Notes: generated by a model not told the origin, from the sequence alone. A DNA stretch of 64,000 bases from Thioclava sp. GXIMD4216 (GCF_037949285.1 NZ_CP149926.1:1653501-1717500), one strand, 5' to 3'. Numbered from the stretch's first letter, positions 8,211-17,114 are shown. Numbers and translations: made by a program.

Positions 8211-8606
8211 ATGGCAAAACTGGTCCACTCCATGATCCGCGTGACGGATGAGAGGAAATCGCGTGACTTCTACCATCGGGCTTTCGGGCTTGAACTGGTG
8301 GAGCGGCTCGAGTTTCCGGAATTCACGCTGGTCTATCTGTCGAATTCCGAAACGGAATTCGAACTGGAATTGACGGTGAACAAGGGGCAGGGCACGCCCT
8401 ATGATCTGGGGACCGGCTATGGCCATCTGGCGGTGACGGTGGCCGATCTCGATGCGGAACACGCGCGTTTCGAGGCCGAAGGCTTTGCCCCCCGCAACAT
8501 CGTTGATTTCGCACCGGCGGGCACGTCGATTGCGCGGTTCTTCTTTGTGGCCGATCCCGATGGATACCAGATCGAGGTGCTGGCGCGTTCGGGGCGCTTT
8601 GCCTGA
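8211..8606 (+). CDS. gloA: Lactoylglutathione lyase (glyoxalase I)
   Basis: Glyoxalase I isomerises the methylglyoxal-glutathione hemithioacetal to S-lactoylglutathione. The 131-residue protein has the two VOC beta-alpha-beta-beta-beta repeats and the expected metal ligands of the small nickel-type enzymes: H6 (LVHSMIRV), E53 (ELELTVN), H72 (GYGHLAV) and E122 (YQIEVL). Spacing and motifs closely follow E. coli GloA, which supports this specific enzyme over other VOC proteins. It lies 60 bases after the MFS gene and about 110 bases before tex, all on the plus strand. Confidence 0.93.
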   Translation: MAKLVHSMIRVTDERKSRDFYHRAFGLELVERLEFPEFTLVYLSNSETEFELELTVNKGQGTPYDLGTGYGHLAVTVADLDAEHARFEAEGFAPRNIVDFAPAGTSIARFFFVADPDGYQIEVLARSGRFA

Positions 8607-8716
8607 GGCTGTGATCGGCAAAACCGAGCCGGTCGGCCTTGCGCGGATGCAATCCCCCTTGGCGGCTGGGCGGATCGGGGATAGACCCCTTCTTCCGAGA
8701 AGACTGCCTAAGACGC

Positions 8717-11041
8717 ATGGAGGAAGCCTTGGACCCCGAACTCCGCATATCCCGCCAGATTGCCAGTGATATTTCTGCCCGCCCCGAACAGGTGGTGGCC
8801 GCGGTCAAGCTGCTGGACGAGGGCGCGACCGTGCCTTTTGTCGCGCGGTATCGTAAAGAGGCGACGGGGGGGCTGGATGATACACAGCTGCGTCTGCTCT
8901 CCGACCGGCTGATCTACCTGCGCGATATGGAAACGCGGCGTGCGGCGATTGTGAAATCCATCGCGGAACAGGGGAAGCTTGGCGATGATCTGGCACTGCA
9001 GATCGCGCGCGCCCAGACCAAGGCAGAGCTGGAAGACCTTTACCTCCCCTATAAGAAAAAACGCCGCACCAAGGCGATGATTGCGCGCGAGAACGGTCTT
9101 GAACCCTTGCTTGACGCGATTTTGGCCGATCATGGCGCGGACCCCGAGACAGTGGCGGCCGCGTATCTCAACGAGGCTGTGCCAACTGTCAAAGAGGCTT
9201 TGACCGGCGCGCGTGACATTCTGGGCGAGCGTCTGACGGAGGATGCCGCGCTTCTGGGACGGTTGCGCGACTGGATGCATCAGAACGCGGTCTTGCGGGC
9301 GAAGCTTGTGGACGGGCAGGCCGACAAGGGCGCGAAGTTTTCGGATTATTTCGATCACAGCGAGAAATGGCAGACGGCGCCGTCGCATCGCGCTCTGGCT
9401 ATGTTGCGGGCCTCGAATGAGGGGGTGATCACGCTTGATATCCTGCCCGAAGAAGCCGTGGCCGACCGGCCCGCAGAGATGATTGCCGCGTCGCTCAATC
9501 TGCGGGGGCATGGCGCGGGGGCGCATTGGTTGCGTCAGGCCGCTGCATGGACATGGCGGGTCAAGTTGTCCCTGTCGATGATGCTGGACCTTCTGGGGGA
9601 TTTGCGGACGCGGGCGCAAGAGGAAGCGATCTCGGTATTTGCCCGCAATCTCAAGGATCTGCTTCTGGCGGCTCCTGCTGGCGCGCGCGCGACATTGGGG
9701 CTGGACCCGGGGATTCGGACAGGCGTGAAAGTGGCCGCTATCGATGCCACCGGCAAACTGCTCGAGAGCACAACGATTTACCCGTTCCAGCCGAAAAATG
9801 ATCTGCGGGGGGCGGAAGCCGCGCTTTTGGCCCTGATGATGAAACATAAGATCGAATTGATCGCGATTGGCAATGGCACCGCCTCGCGCGAGACCGAGCG
9901 GTTGGTGCTGGATGTTCTCAAACGTCTGCCCAAGGGGCAGCCTGTTCCGACAAAGGTTATTGTCTCCGAGGCAGGCGCTTCCGTCTATTCCGCCTCGGAA
10001 CTGGCTGCGCGGGAGTTTCCGGATCTGGATGTGAGCCTGCGGGGAGCAGTTTCTATTGCGCGACGCCTGCAGGATCCGCTGGCCGAGCTGGTCAAGATCG
10101 AACCCAAAAGTATCGGCGTCGGGCAGTATCAGCATGATGTGGACCAGCACCGTTTGGGGCGCTCGCTGGAAGGGGTCGTGGAAGATGCCGTGAACGCGGT
10201 GGGCGTTGACCTGAATACGGCGTCGGCGGCGCTTTTGTCGCATGTGTCGGGGCTCGGGCCCGCTTTGGCCGAGGCGATTGTGTCCCATAGGGAAACAAAC
10301 GGGGCATTTTCCGCGCGTAAAGACCTTTTGAAAGTGGCCCGACTGGGGCCGCGCGCTTTCGAGCAAGCCGCCGGTTTCTTGCGCATTCGCGACGGGAAAG
10401 AACCTCTGGACGCCTCGGCGGTGCACCCGGAAGCCTATGACATCGCGCGCGATATCGTAAAAGCCTGCGGGCGCGATCTGCGTTCGGTCATGGGCAATGA
10501 GGCCGCTTTGCGTATGATCCGGGCCGAAGATTTCCTGCGTGACGGGTTCGGCCTTCCAACTATCCACGATATTCTGGCAGAGCTACAAAAGCCAGGGCGT
10601 GATCCGCGTCCGGATTTCAAGACCGCGAGTTTTGCAGACGGGATTGAAGAAATTTCGGACCTGCGCCCCGGAATGCGCCTTGAGGGGACCGTGACCAATG
10701 TCGCCGCTTTCGGAGCCTTTGTGGACATCGGCGTTCATCAGGATGGGCTTGTGCATGTCAGCCAGTTGGCAGACCGCTTCGTTAAGGACCCGCATGAAGT
10801 GGTGAAAGCGGGTGATGTGGTCAAGGTCATGGTGACCGAAGTTGATATTGCCCGTAAACGTATCGGGTTGAGTATGCGTCGGGATGCCAAGCCCGCAGCC
10901 GCCGCCGCGAAAGAGGGCAAGCCTGCGCGCGATCAACAGAACGCATATCGATCCCGCAAAGGGACCGGGGATTCTCCCAAAACCGGTTCCACTGGGGCTT
11001 TAGGGTCTGCCTTGGCCGAAGCGTTTGGCAAACGGAAATAA
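8717..11041 (+). CDS. tex: Tex, RNA-binding transcription accessory protein
   Basis: Tex is a nucleic-acid-binding cytoplasmic protein linked to transcription and, in some bacteria, to RNA and ribosome stress handling. The roughly 775-residue product shows the expected order: N-terminal helical region (ARPEQVVAAVKLLDEGATVPFVARYRKE), a YqgF-like RNase H fold (LGLDPGIRTGVKVAAID), helix-hairpin-helix motifs (LNTASAALLSHVSGLGPALAEAIV), a C-terminal S1 domain (GMRLEGTVTNVAAFGAFVDIGVHQDGLVH) and a basic tail. The first ATG with homology is at 8717. However, GGAGGAA overlaps it and sits ideally for a TTG at 8729, giving MDPELRISRQ, so the true start may be four codons later. Confidence 0.95.
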   Translation: MEEALDPELRISRQIASDISARPEQVVAAVKLLDEGATVPFVARYRKEATGGLDDTQLRLLSDRLIYLRDMETRRAAIVKSIAEQGKLGDDLALQIARAQTKAELEDLYLPYKKKRRTKAMIARENGLEPLLDAILADHGADPETVAAAYLNEAVPTVKEALTGARDILGERLTEDAALLGRLRDWMHQNAVLRAKLVDGQADKGAKFSDYFDHSEKWQTAPSHRALAMLRASNEGVITLDILPEEAVADRPAEMIAASLNLRGHGAGAHWLRQAAAWTWRVKLSLSMMLDLLGDLRTRAQEEAISVFARNLKDLLLAAPAGARATLGLDPGIRTGVKVAAIDATGKLLESTTIYPFQPKNDLRGAEAALLALMMKHKIELIAIGNGTASRETERLVLDVLKRLPKGQPVPTKVIVSEAGASVYSASELAAREFPDLDVSLRGAVSIARRLQDPLAELVKIEPKSIGVGQYQHDVDQHRLGRSLEGVVEDAVNAVGVDLNTASAALLSHVSGLGPALAEAIVSHRETNGAFSARKDLLKVARLGPRAFEQAAGFLRIRDGKEPLDASAVHPEAYDIARDIVKACGRDLRSVMGNEAALRMIRAEDFLRDGFGLPTIHDILAELQKPGRDPRPDFKTASFADGIEEISDLRPGMRLEGTVTNVAAFGAFVDIGVHQDGLVHVSQLADRFVKDPHEVVKAGDVVKVMVTEVDIARKRIGLSMRRDAKPAAAAAKEGKPARDQQNAYRSRKGTGDSPKTGSTGALGSALAEAFGKRK

Positions 11042-11072
11042 TCCAGAGATCGTTCTAAGCGGGTTGCTCCGC

Positions 11073-11465
11073 TTAGAACCACTCGATTTCGCCATCGGCT
11101 TCTTCATGGCTGAGCACGATCCGGTCCTGGGACGGATTGAGATTTGTGATCAGCTCGTGAAGTCGCAGACGGGACAGGATCGGAACGGCGTGAAGTTTCA
11201 CGCCCTCCGGCATTTCCCCCGAGACCGCCGCCATCAGGCGACCAAGATCTTCGAGCGATTGTGTGATCCGGTCGATGCCTTGCATCCCCCGGATCGCCTC
11301 GGCCCGCGTATGTTCGGAAAATTCGCATTCCGAAATCGCTTTCTGAACATCGGCGGAAAGACGTGCCAGAGTTTCCAGCTCGTCGCCAACACGAGCTGCC
11401 AACGCATCAAGAGGTAGGTCTTGATGCTTTGGCGGAATGGTTTCCTGTGCGGTGCTGGTGATCAT
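11073..11465 (-). CDS. Uncharacterised chemotaxis-operon protein with CheZ-like DxxxQ motif
   Basis: A 130-residue, mostly helical protein encoded last in the che operon and overlapping the preceding cheY stop by four bases (ATGA). I do not recognise a named family. The central helix contains GMQGIDRITQSLEDLGRLM, where D65-x3-Q69 has the spacing of the catalytic DxxxQ motif of CheZ, the CheY-P phosphatase. The length is shorter than CheZ (about 214 residues) and the C-terminus (HEEADGEIEWF) does not look like the CheZ CheY-docking helix. A phosphatase or CheY-binding role is therefore a hypothesis based on motif and position. See findings. Confidence 0.6.
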   Translation of the reverse strand: MITSTAQETIPPKHQDLPLDALAARVGDELETLARLSADVQKAISECEFSEHTRAEAIRGMQGIDRITQSLEDLGRLMAAVSGEMPEGVKLHAVPILSRLRLHELITNLNPSQDRIVLSHEEADGEIEWF

Positions 11466-11848
11466 AGGCGCCCCACAACGGCCTCGATGCAGTTGCGAAG
11501 ATCTTGCGGCTGGAACGGCTTCTTGATGAAGTTGTTCATGCCAAGCTTCTTGCCGTTCTCGATGATCTCTTTATCCGCACGACCCGTGATCAGAATGAAC
11601 CCGCTACGCTGGGTCTTCGGATTTTTACGGATCGCATGAAGCAGCTGCAGCCCGTCCATTCCCGGCATGTTATAGTCCGAGATGACAAGGTGGACCGGAG
11701 TTTTCTCCAGAATGCTCAATGCGCCCGGGCCATCGACTGCATAGCCCACTTGGCGAATACCCATAGCGTCCAGCGCCTGTAGGATCAGGCCGCGGCTTGT
11801 GGACATATCATCGACCACCATGACTTTAAGTTGGTCTCGCAATGCCAT
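11462..11848 (-). CDS. CheY-type chemotaxis response regulator (second copy)
   Basis: A 128-residue single-domain receiver. The acidic pair D13/D14 (VMVVDD), phosphoacceptor D58 (LVISDYNMPGMDG), the T/S position (ILITGRA) and the conserved lysine in NFIKKPF are all present, so it should be phosphorylated by CheA. Stand-alone receivers of this kind bind the flagellar switch or act as phosphate sinks. It differs considerably from the other receiver in the operon at 15371-15736, suggesting different roles. It is followed by an overlapping gene with a DxxxQ motif and preceded by cheR with a 15-base gap. Confidence 0.92.
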   Translation of the reverse strand: MALRDQLKVMVVDDMSTSRGLILQALDAMGIRQVGYAVDGPGALSILEKTPVHLVISDYNMPGMDGLQLLHAIRKNPKTQRSGFILITGRADKEIIENGKKLGMNNFIKKPFQPQDLRNCIEAVVGRL

Positions 11849-11863
11849 TTGTGGCCTCCTTCA

Positions 11864-12706
11864 TTAACCCGTTTCGGGGAGTCGATAAGTGGTGATTCCG
11901 GCCGGCAGGAGTTTGCTGCCCGTGTCCAGCGGAACCCGCTCGGAATGGCCAACAAAAAGCCAGCCGCCCGGAGCAAGGATTTTTTCAAAACGTTTCCACA
12001 GAAGGTTTTGGGCTTCTGGAGAAAAATAGATCATCATGTTCCGACAGAAGATGATGTCAAATTGGCCTTTCATTGGCCAATCCGAATGGATATTCAGCTC
12101 GCGGAAGGCTGCGCGATTGCGCAACCTGTCTAGAACCTGAAAATCTTCCCCGTGCTTCTGAAAGTACTTTTTCTGAAGAGGGCCGGGAACGGCTTCTAGA
12201 ATAGTCTCAGAATAGACGCCCGCAGTGCCACGTCGGATCATGACCGGATCGATATCGGTTGCCAGAAGCCGGATATCGGACTGGTCGAAATCTCGGACGG
12301 ATTCTGCCGCAGTCATCAAGATCGAATAGGCTTCCTGACCATTGGAGCAGCCCGCCGACCAGATACGGAGCCTTTTGCCGCGCGAGGCCAACAACTGAGG
12401 CAGGGCCGTTGTCTTCAACGTTTCGAAATGATGATTTTCTCGGAAGAAATTCGTCACATTCGTGGTCAGGGCAGAAATCATCTCCTGACGTTCGCTCAGG
12501 CCGTCCTGACTGCTGACGAGGTCGATATAGCTACGGTAGGAGTTCAGCCCCAGAGCACGAAGCCGTTTCTGTAGCCGGGATTGGACCATCGAGCCCTTTC
12601 CCGGTGCCAGGACGATTCCCGCATGCGCCATAAGAATCGCGGCAATTTCTGCCAGTTCTTTCTCGCTAGGGGTCGTCTGGGGAATATTGGGGGTTAGTGC
12701 GTTCAT
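11864..12706 (-). CDS. cheR: Chemotaxis protein methyltransferase CheR
   Basis: CheR transfers methyl groups from S-adenosylmethionine to glutamates of chemoreceptors for adaptation. The 280-residue product has the N-terminal helical domain (VQSRLQKRLRALGLNSYRSYIDLV) and the methyltransferase core: TTNVTNFFRENHHFETL, the SAM-binding IWSAGCSNGQEAYSI, LLATDIDP and FDIIFCRNMMIYF. Length is typical. Its start overlaps the cheW stop (ATGA-like, 4 bases), so translation is probably coupled. The partner methylesterase CheB is not in this operon or elsewhere in the window. Confidence 0.96.
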   Translation of the reverse strand: MNALTPNIPQTTPSEKELAEIAAILMAHAGIVLAPGKGSMVQSRLQKRLRALGLNSYRSYIDLVSSQDGLSERQEMISALTTNVTNFFRENHHFETLKTTALPQLLASRGKRLRIWSAGCSNGQEAYSILMTAAESVRDFDQSDIRLLATDIDPVMIRRGTAGVYSETILEAVPGPLQKKYFQKHGEDFQVLDRLRNRAAFRELNIHSDWPMKGQFDIIFCRNMMIYFSPEAQNLLWKRFEKILAPGGWLFVGHSERVPLDTGSKLLPAGITTYRLPETG

Positions 12707-13170
12707 GCGGCTTCCGCGGTATCTTCGGGCAGAACCGTGGCGAGATCCAAGACGCGGATCATACGTCCTTCCACAATGGTCAGTGCCGAAATGAAGCTAT
12801 GCGACATATCCGCAGCGAGATCCGGCGGCGGTTGTAGCTCTTCGCGCGGGATCGAGAGAATATCCGATACGGCATGGACAAGCAGCCCTGCGGTCTGGTT
12901 GCCGAACTGGACCACAATGATCACGTTACGCGCATCGCCTTCTACTGGGCTCATGCCCAAACGGACGGACAAATCCACCACCGGCAGCACTGTGCCGCGC
13001 AGGTTGATGACACCACGCACATGCGGCGGGGCATGCGGCAGAGGGGTTGCACGCGTCCATCCACGGATTTCGCGCACAGACATGATATCGACGCTATATT
13101 CTTCGTCTGCCAAGCGGAAAGACAGAAGTTCGATCTCGGACGAGGTTTGGCTCGATGCTGTTTCAGTCAT
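12703..13170 (-). CDS. cheW: Chemotaxis coupling protein CheW
   Basis: CheW links chemoreceptors to CheA in membrane-associated arrays. The product (about 155 residues) has the CheW SH3-like fold signatures: FRLADEEYSVDIMSVREI, HAPPHVRGVINLRGTVLPVVDL and a late GLLVHAVSDILSIP. The ATG at 13170 has AGGA eight bases upstream. An ATG at 13179 in the same frame overlaps the cheA stop (ATGA) and would add three residues; either fits an operon with coupled translation. Confidence 0.95.
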   Translation of the reverse strand: MTETASSQTSSEIELLSFRLADEEYSVDIMSVREIRGWTRATPLPHAPPHVRGVINLRGTVLPVVDLSVRLGMSPVEGDARNVIIVVQFGNQTAGLLVHAVSDILSIPREELQPPPDLAADMSHSFISALTIVEGRMIRVLDLATVLPEDTAEAA

Positions 13171-13175
13171 CTTAA

Positions 13176-15359
13176 TCATCCTGCTAGGGCAAAGTCGGAC
13201 CGGGTGTGGCCGGTTGCGTTTTGAACAAGGTCGGCGGGGTCAAGGATCAGAGCGATCTGACCATCGCCAAGAATAGTGGCTGCGGCGATGCCGGGGATGT
13301 GCCCGTAGGCTTGCTGCAGACCTTTGATCACGACCTGACGTTGTTCCATGATCTGGTCGACAATCAGGGCATTCCGGCGGCCATCTTCCTGCGCGGTGAG
13401 CAAGACGATGCATCCCTCATAGTTGCTTTTCGCGCCGCGATATCCAAGCTCGGCCCCAAGATCGTAAAGGGGAACGAACTCGCCACGGACATGGATGACA
13501 TTGGTCGTCGGCCCCAGTTTCCGCAGATCTTCCGCCGTAAGGGTCTGCGTTTCCAGAATGGCGTTCAAAGGCACGACCAGCGTTTCTCCGGCGACATTCA
13601 CGACCATACCATCCAGCACGGCCAGGGTGAGCGGCAGAGAGATCGAGAAGATCGTTCCCTTGCCGGGTTCTGAATGGATGGTGATCCGCCCGCCCAGAGA
13701 CTGGATAGAGCTACGCACGACATCCATACCGACACCACGACCGGACAAGGCCGAGACCTGATCTGCTGTAGAGAAACCCGGCAAGAACAGCAGGTTGTCG
13801 ATCTCTGCATCCGTCAGTTGCGCCTCGGGCGCGACAAGACCTTTTTCGATGGCCTTTGCCAGGACTTTCGGCCGGTTGATCCCTGCACCATCATCTTCGA
13901 TTTCGATAACCACACGTCCCGAGCGATGCTGCGCCGAGAGTGTGATGACGCCTTCTTCGGGTTTTCCTGCCGCGCGACGCTTATCGGGCGTCTCGAGACC
14001 GTGGTCGACCGAGTTCCGGATCATATGGGTCAAAGGATCTGCAAGGCGTTCGATGACGGTCTTGTCGACCTCGGTCGTTTCGCCTTCGACCTTCAACCGG
14101 ACATCCTTGCCAACTGCGGCCGACGCCTCGCGCACAATCCGCCCCATCCGCTGGAAGAGCGGTTTGACAGGCTGTGCCCGGATCATCATGACCGAGTCCT
14201 GAATATCCCGGGTCAGCATCATGAAGGCTTCAAGCCCGGTCATGACGGCAGAGTTCGGTGGCAAACCGGCCTCGGCCACGCTTTGTGCGAGCATTGCCTG
14301 GTTGATGACCAGCTCCCCGACAAGGTTCACAAGACGGTCGATCCGGTCCAGATCCACACGTACGGTGGGGGACGGGTCATTGCCATGTTTCGCTTGCGCC
14401 GCAGCGGCCCCCGCCTCCGTCTCTTTCGGAGCCGCCCGTTCGGGCGCAGGTGTCGCCTCCACAGGAGCGGGCATTACTGCCGTGGGCTCGGGTTGCGGAG
14501 CAGGTGATGACGGGGCATCCATGAATTCTGCATCCATGACGGCATCAGTCGATGCTTCTGCGCCGTCATTGGCAAAAGGGAGAAAACTGTTTTCGACGCC
14601 GTTATCCTGTTTGATTTCAAGCGTGCTGACATCTTCCACGAAATCGAAGACTTCGCGGATATCCATCTCGTTGACATCGCCTGTCAGAACAACATTCCAG
14701 GACAGATAGGGGATCTCCGGATTGAGGTCGTCGAGCTCGGGGATGGCATCCAGATCAAGGGTCGCCACCATTTCCGGACATAGCTCGTGCAAGGCACGGA
14801 ACAGATGCAGCGGCTCATTGCCCGAGGTGAACAATTCGGCCTTGGGCACGAAGTCCACTTCGATCCGGGTTTCGCTGACCTCGTCAACTGCCCCCAGATC
14901 AAGATCAAAACTCAACCCCATCGGCTGGAAATCGTCAGAGGAGACTTCCTCTTCCTCGACAGCCCCGCCAGGGGCCATGCCCATCAGGGATTCCAGCTCG
15001 CACAGGGCTTCCTCGGCCCCTTGTGGCGGAGGATCACCAGCTTGTGCTGCACGGACGTGATCCGACAGGAAATCGGCGCATTGGAAAAAATGCTTTACGG
15101 CATCGGGCGAAAGCTGAAGTTTGCCGGAGCGCACCTCATCCATCACCGTTTCATACCGGTGGGCGAATGCGACGAGCGCGTCCAGTCCGAAGGCTCCAGC
15201 CCCACCTTTGATGGAGTGCACGGCCCGGAAGACGACGTTGATCGTCTCGTTATCATAGGCGCCTTCATCCATCTCGATGAGTGCGTCCTGAAGACTTTCA
15301 AGCAGTTCTTCGCATTCAACAAAGAAACTGGCCCGAATTTCTGCCATCGGATCAGACAT
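13176..15359 (-). CDS. cheA: Chemotaxis histidine kinase CheA
   Basis: CheA autophosphorylates in response to receptor signals and passes phosphate to CheY. The 727-residue product has all expected parts in order: P1 HPt domain with H48 in AVHSIKGGAGAFGLD; a long acidic and then Pro/Ala-rich middle region; the dimerisation domain (RVDLDRIDRLVNLVGELVINQAML); the ATPase domain with N box HMIRNSVDHGLE and glycine boxes IEDDGAGI and GRGVGMDVV; and a C-terminal CheW-like P5 domain. A CheY-binding P2 domain may lie in the region around residues 185-260. The two cheY genes, cheW and cheR are in the same operon. Confidence 0.97.
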   Translation of the reverse strand: MSDPMAEIRASFFVECEELLESLQDALIEMDEGAYDNETINVVFRAVHSIKGGAGAFGLDALVAFAHRYETVMDEVRSGKLQLSPDAVKHFFQCADFLSDHVRAAQAGDPPPQGAEEALCELESLMGMAPGGAVEEEEVSSDDFQPMGLSFDLDLGAVDEVSETRIEVDFVPKAELFTSGNEPLHLFRALHELCPEMVATLDLDAIPELDDLNPEIPYLSWNVVLTGDVNEMDIREVFDFVEDVSTLEIKQDNGVENSFLPFANDGAEASTDAVMDAEFMDAPSSPAPQPEPTAVMPAPVEATPAPERAAPKETEAGAAAAQAKHGNDPSPTVRVDLDRIDRLVNLVGELVINQAMLAQSVAEAGLPPNSAVMTGLEAFMMLTRDIQDSVMMIRAQPVKPLFQRMGRIVREASAAVGKDVRLKVEGETTEVDKTVIERLADPLTHMIRNSVDHGLETPDKRRAAGKPEEGVITLSAQHRSGRVVIEIEDDGAGINRPKVLAKAIEKGLVAPEAQLTDAEIDNLLFLPGFSTADQVSALSGRGVGMDVVRSSIQSLGGRITIHSEPGKGTIFSISLPLTLAVLDGMVVNVAGETLVVPLNAILETQTLTAEDLRKLGPTTNVIHVRGEFVPLYDLGAELGYRGAKSNYEGCIVLLTAQEDGRRNALIVDQIMEQRQVVIKGLQQAYGHIPGIAAATILGDGQIALILDPADLVQNATGHTRSDFALAG

Positions 15360-15370
15360 GGATCCCTCCC

Positions 15371-15736
15371 TTAGCCTGCCACCATCTGAAGTGCCTTAAC
15401 CAGCTTGGGCGGGTCGAAAGGCTTCACGATCCAGCCGCTTGCACCTGCCGCACGGGCACGTGCCTTCAGTTCAGGGGCGGATTCTGTCGTGAGGACGAGG
15501 ATCGGGGTTGCCCGATGCTTTTCCTGACCGCGGACGGCTTCGATGAAGCCAAAGCCGTCGAGGCGCGGCATGTTGATATCGGAGATGATCGCGTCGGGTT
15601 CGATGCCCTCAAGCACCTCAAGCCCGTGCACGCCATCTTCGGCGACGTGAAGTTCAATGCCCGCATCTTTCAAAGCGAGTTTGAGCATGTCGCGGATGGT
15701 ACGGCTGTCGTCGACGGCCAGAACTGTCAGGCTCAT
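15371..15736 (-). CDS. cheY: CheY-type chemotaxis response regulator (first copy)
   Basis: A 121-residue receiver domain that closely fits classical CheY. It has the acidic pair D9/D10 (LAVDDSRTIRDML), phosphoacceptor D53 (IISDINMPRLDGF), T at ILVLTTES and the lysine in GWIVKPFDP. It lies directly upstream of cheA (11-base gap) and overlaps the STAS gene by four bases. As the receiver next to cheA, it is the best candidate for the main switch-binding CheY, but the two receivers cannot be ranked functionally from sequence. Confidence 0.93.
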   Translation of the reverse strand: MSLTVLAVDDSRTIRDMLKLALKDAGIELHVAEDGVHGLEVLEGIEPDAIISDINMPRLDGFGFIEAVRGQEKHRATPILVLTTESAPELKARARAAGASGWIVKPFDPPKLVKALQMVAG

Positions 15737-16008
15737 GCGGCCTCCGTGGATTGTAAATCATCAAGGGAAACCCCAAAGATCCCAAGCGCTTCGTCGAAGG
15801 CTTCGGAACGGGGAGAAATTGTCAGCGAGTGACCGCTGTCACGCCAGGTCTTCGCGGCGGAAACAAGAACCTGCAGGCCCAAAGCCCCCAGATGGCTTAC
15901 CTCTGCGGCATCGATAACCAGATCGCTACCCTTATGAGAGCGAAGTGTATCCGTTAGTCCTGCGACCTTGGTCAGGTCTAGCTTTGGGTCCAGGGGAAGC
16001 GTCGTCAT
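15733..16008 (-). CDS. STAS-domain protein, first gene of the che operon
   Basis: A roughly 91-residue STAS domain of the anti-sigma-factor-antagonist type (LDLTKVAGLTDTLRSHKGSDLVIDAAEVSHLGALGLQVLVSAAKTW). The HLGALGLQVL segment occupies the place of the DSSGLG phosphorylation site of SpoIIAA-like proteins. Here the position before G-A-L is H-L instead of D-S, so the usual phosphorylatable serine seems to be missing. STAS proteins at the head of che operons occur in several alphaproteobacteria, but the role is unclear. The ATG at 16008 gives the usual domain length; an ATG at 16062 would add 18 residues without family similarity. The promoter region upstream holds a GTTAAC half-site at 16093-16098. 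Confidence 0.82.
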   Translation of the reverse strand: MTTLPLDPKLDLTKVAGLTDTLRSHKGSDLVIDAAEVSHLGALGLQVLVSAAKTWRDSGHSLTISPRSEAFDEALGIFGVSLDDLQSTEAA

Positions 16009-16130
16009 GTGCGACCCCCAGGGATGTCTGAGTGAGAAAACTGCACCTAGTTCCCCTTTCATTCGGTAATGAAATGGGTTTAGCGCAGGTCTGTTAACAT
16101 AGACTTGACGACACAGGGGTCGGCGTCGCT

Positions 16131-17114
16131 TTACAGCAATCCCAGCTTATGGGCGGCAAGATAATTTGCGCAGCCTGCCAGCGCGGCATAATCATCTTCC
16201 ACCACATGGATCGAAAACCGCTCCATGTAGTCTGAAAAAGATCCTTTGTCTTTAAAGGCTTGCTGGAAATTGAACCGTTCCAGCCAAGGTTCTATCGCGC
16301 GGGCGGCCCCGCCAATCAGATAAATGCCACCAAAGGGCAGGTGGGTCAGTGCGAGATCGCCCAGCACACCTCCAAGGAGAGTCGTGAAGATTTCGGCAGC
16401 CTTTAAGGCGTCACGGTCTTCACTTTGCATGAGGGAAAGAATCTCTTTTCCGTCGACCGTGGCGTCCTCCTGTCCCGTCACGAAGGCGTAGATTCGTTCC
16501 AGACCACGTCCGGCGCAGGCATGTTCGACACTGGCAAAGCGGTGCTTGCGTTCGAAATAGCGCTTGATCTCGATATGCAATTCGCTGCGCAGGGGCAGGG
16601 TGATATGGCCGCATTCCGACGCGGGCACCACGACATAGCCCTGCGGTGCGTGATGCACGGGCGCGGCATTGAAGCCGGTGCCGATGCCCACGACAAGCTG
16701 CGCGGCCCCCTTGGGCGCGGGGGCACCGGGCAGAACCATCCGCAGCGCCTCGGGAGCCAGCCCCGAAAGCGCATGGCCCTGAGCTTGAAGATCGTTCAGG
16801 ATGGACACATGCGCGGCCCCTGTCGTGGCCTGCAGGGCACTGGCACGGATTGTCCAGTCCAGATTGGTCATTCGTGCGTCCTGACCATCAACCGATACCG
16901 GCCCGGCCACCGCGACACAGACGCCCGCCAGATTGGATACCCGCTCGGCCACCATATATTCTGTCAGGATCTCTTCCAGAGCGGCCCGCCCTTTATTGGG
17001 AAACCGCGCGACCGAGGCGGGCACCAGCGTCGAGCCCTGCGCCAGGGCCACCCGCGTATTGGTACCGCCGATATCGGCCAGAAGCGTGTAACGGGGGGCG
17101 GTAGCTGTGTGCAT
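16131..17114 (-). CDS. glk: Glucokinase
   Basis: Glk phosphorylates glucose to glucose-6-phosphate with ATP. The 327-residue product has the ROK/Glk-type ASKHA architecture: phosphate-binding LLADIGGTNTRVAL (D14), catalytic D108 in SILNDLQAQG, adenosine-loop residues LVVGIGTGFNAA and the substrate-site ECGH. Length fits the proteobacterial Glk family. The gene lies upstream of the che operon but is separated from it by 120 bases, and it follows the LacI-type regulator on the same strand with a 111-base gap. The neighbourhood (LacI regulator and alpha-glucosidase) suggests it handles glucose released from alpha-glucosides. Confidence 0.94.
   Translation of the reverse strand: MHTATAPRYTLLADIGGTNTRVALAQGSTLVPASVARFPNKGRAALEEILTEYMVAERVSNLAGVCVAVAGPVSVDGQDARMTNLDWTIRASALQATTGAAHVSILNDLQAQGHALSGLAPEALRMVLPGAPAPKGAAQLVVGIGTGFNAAPVHHAPQGYVVVPASECGHITLPLRSELHIEIKRYFERKHRFASVEHACAGRGLERIYAFVTGQEDATVDGKEILSLMQSEDRDALKAAEIFTTLLGGVLGDLALTHLPFGGIYLIGGAARAIEPWLERFNFQQAFKDKGSFSDYMERFSIHVVEDDYAALAGCANYLAAHKLGLL

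Noticed and set aside
8708..10567. Antisense frame of 619 codons opposite tex
   Set aside because: Low-complexity His/Gln/Arg-rich composition and no credible start; tex is certain.
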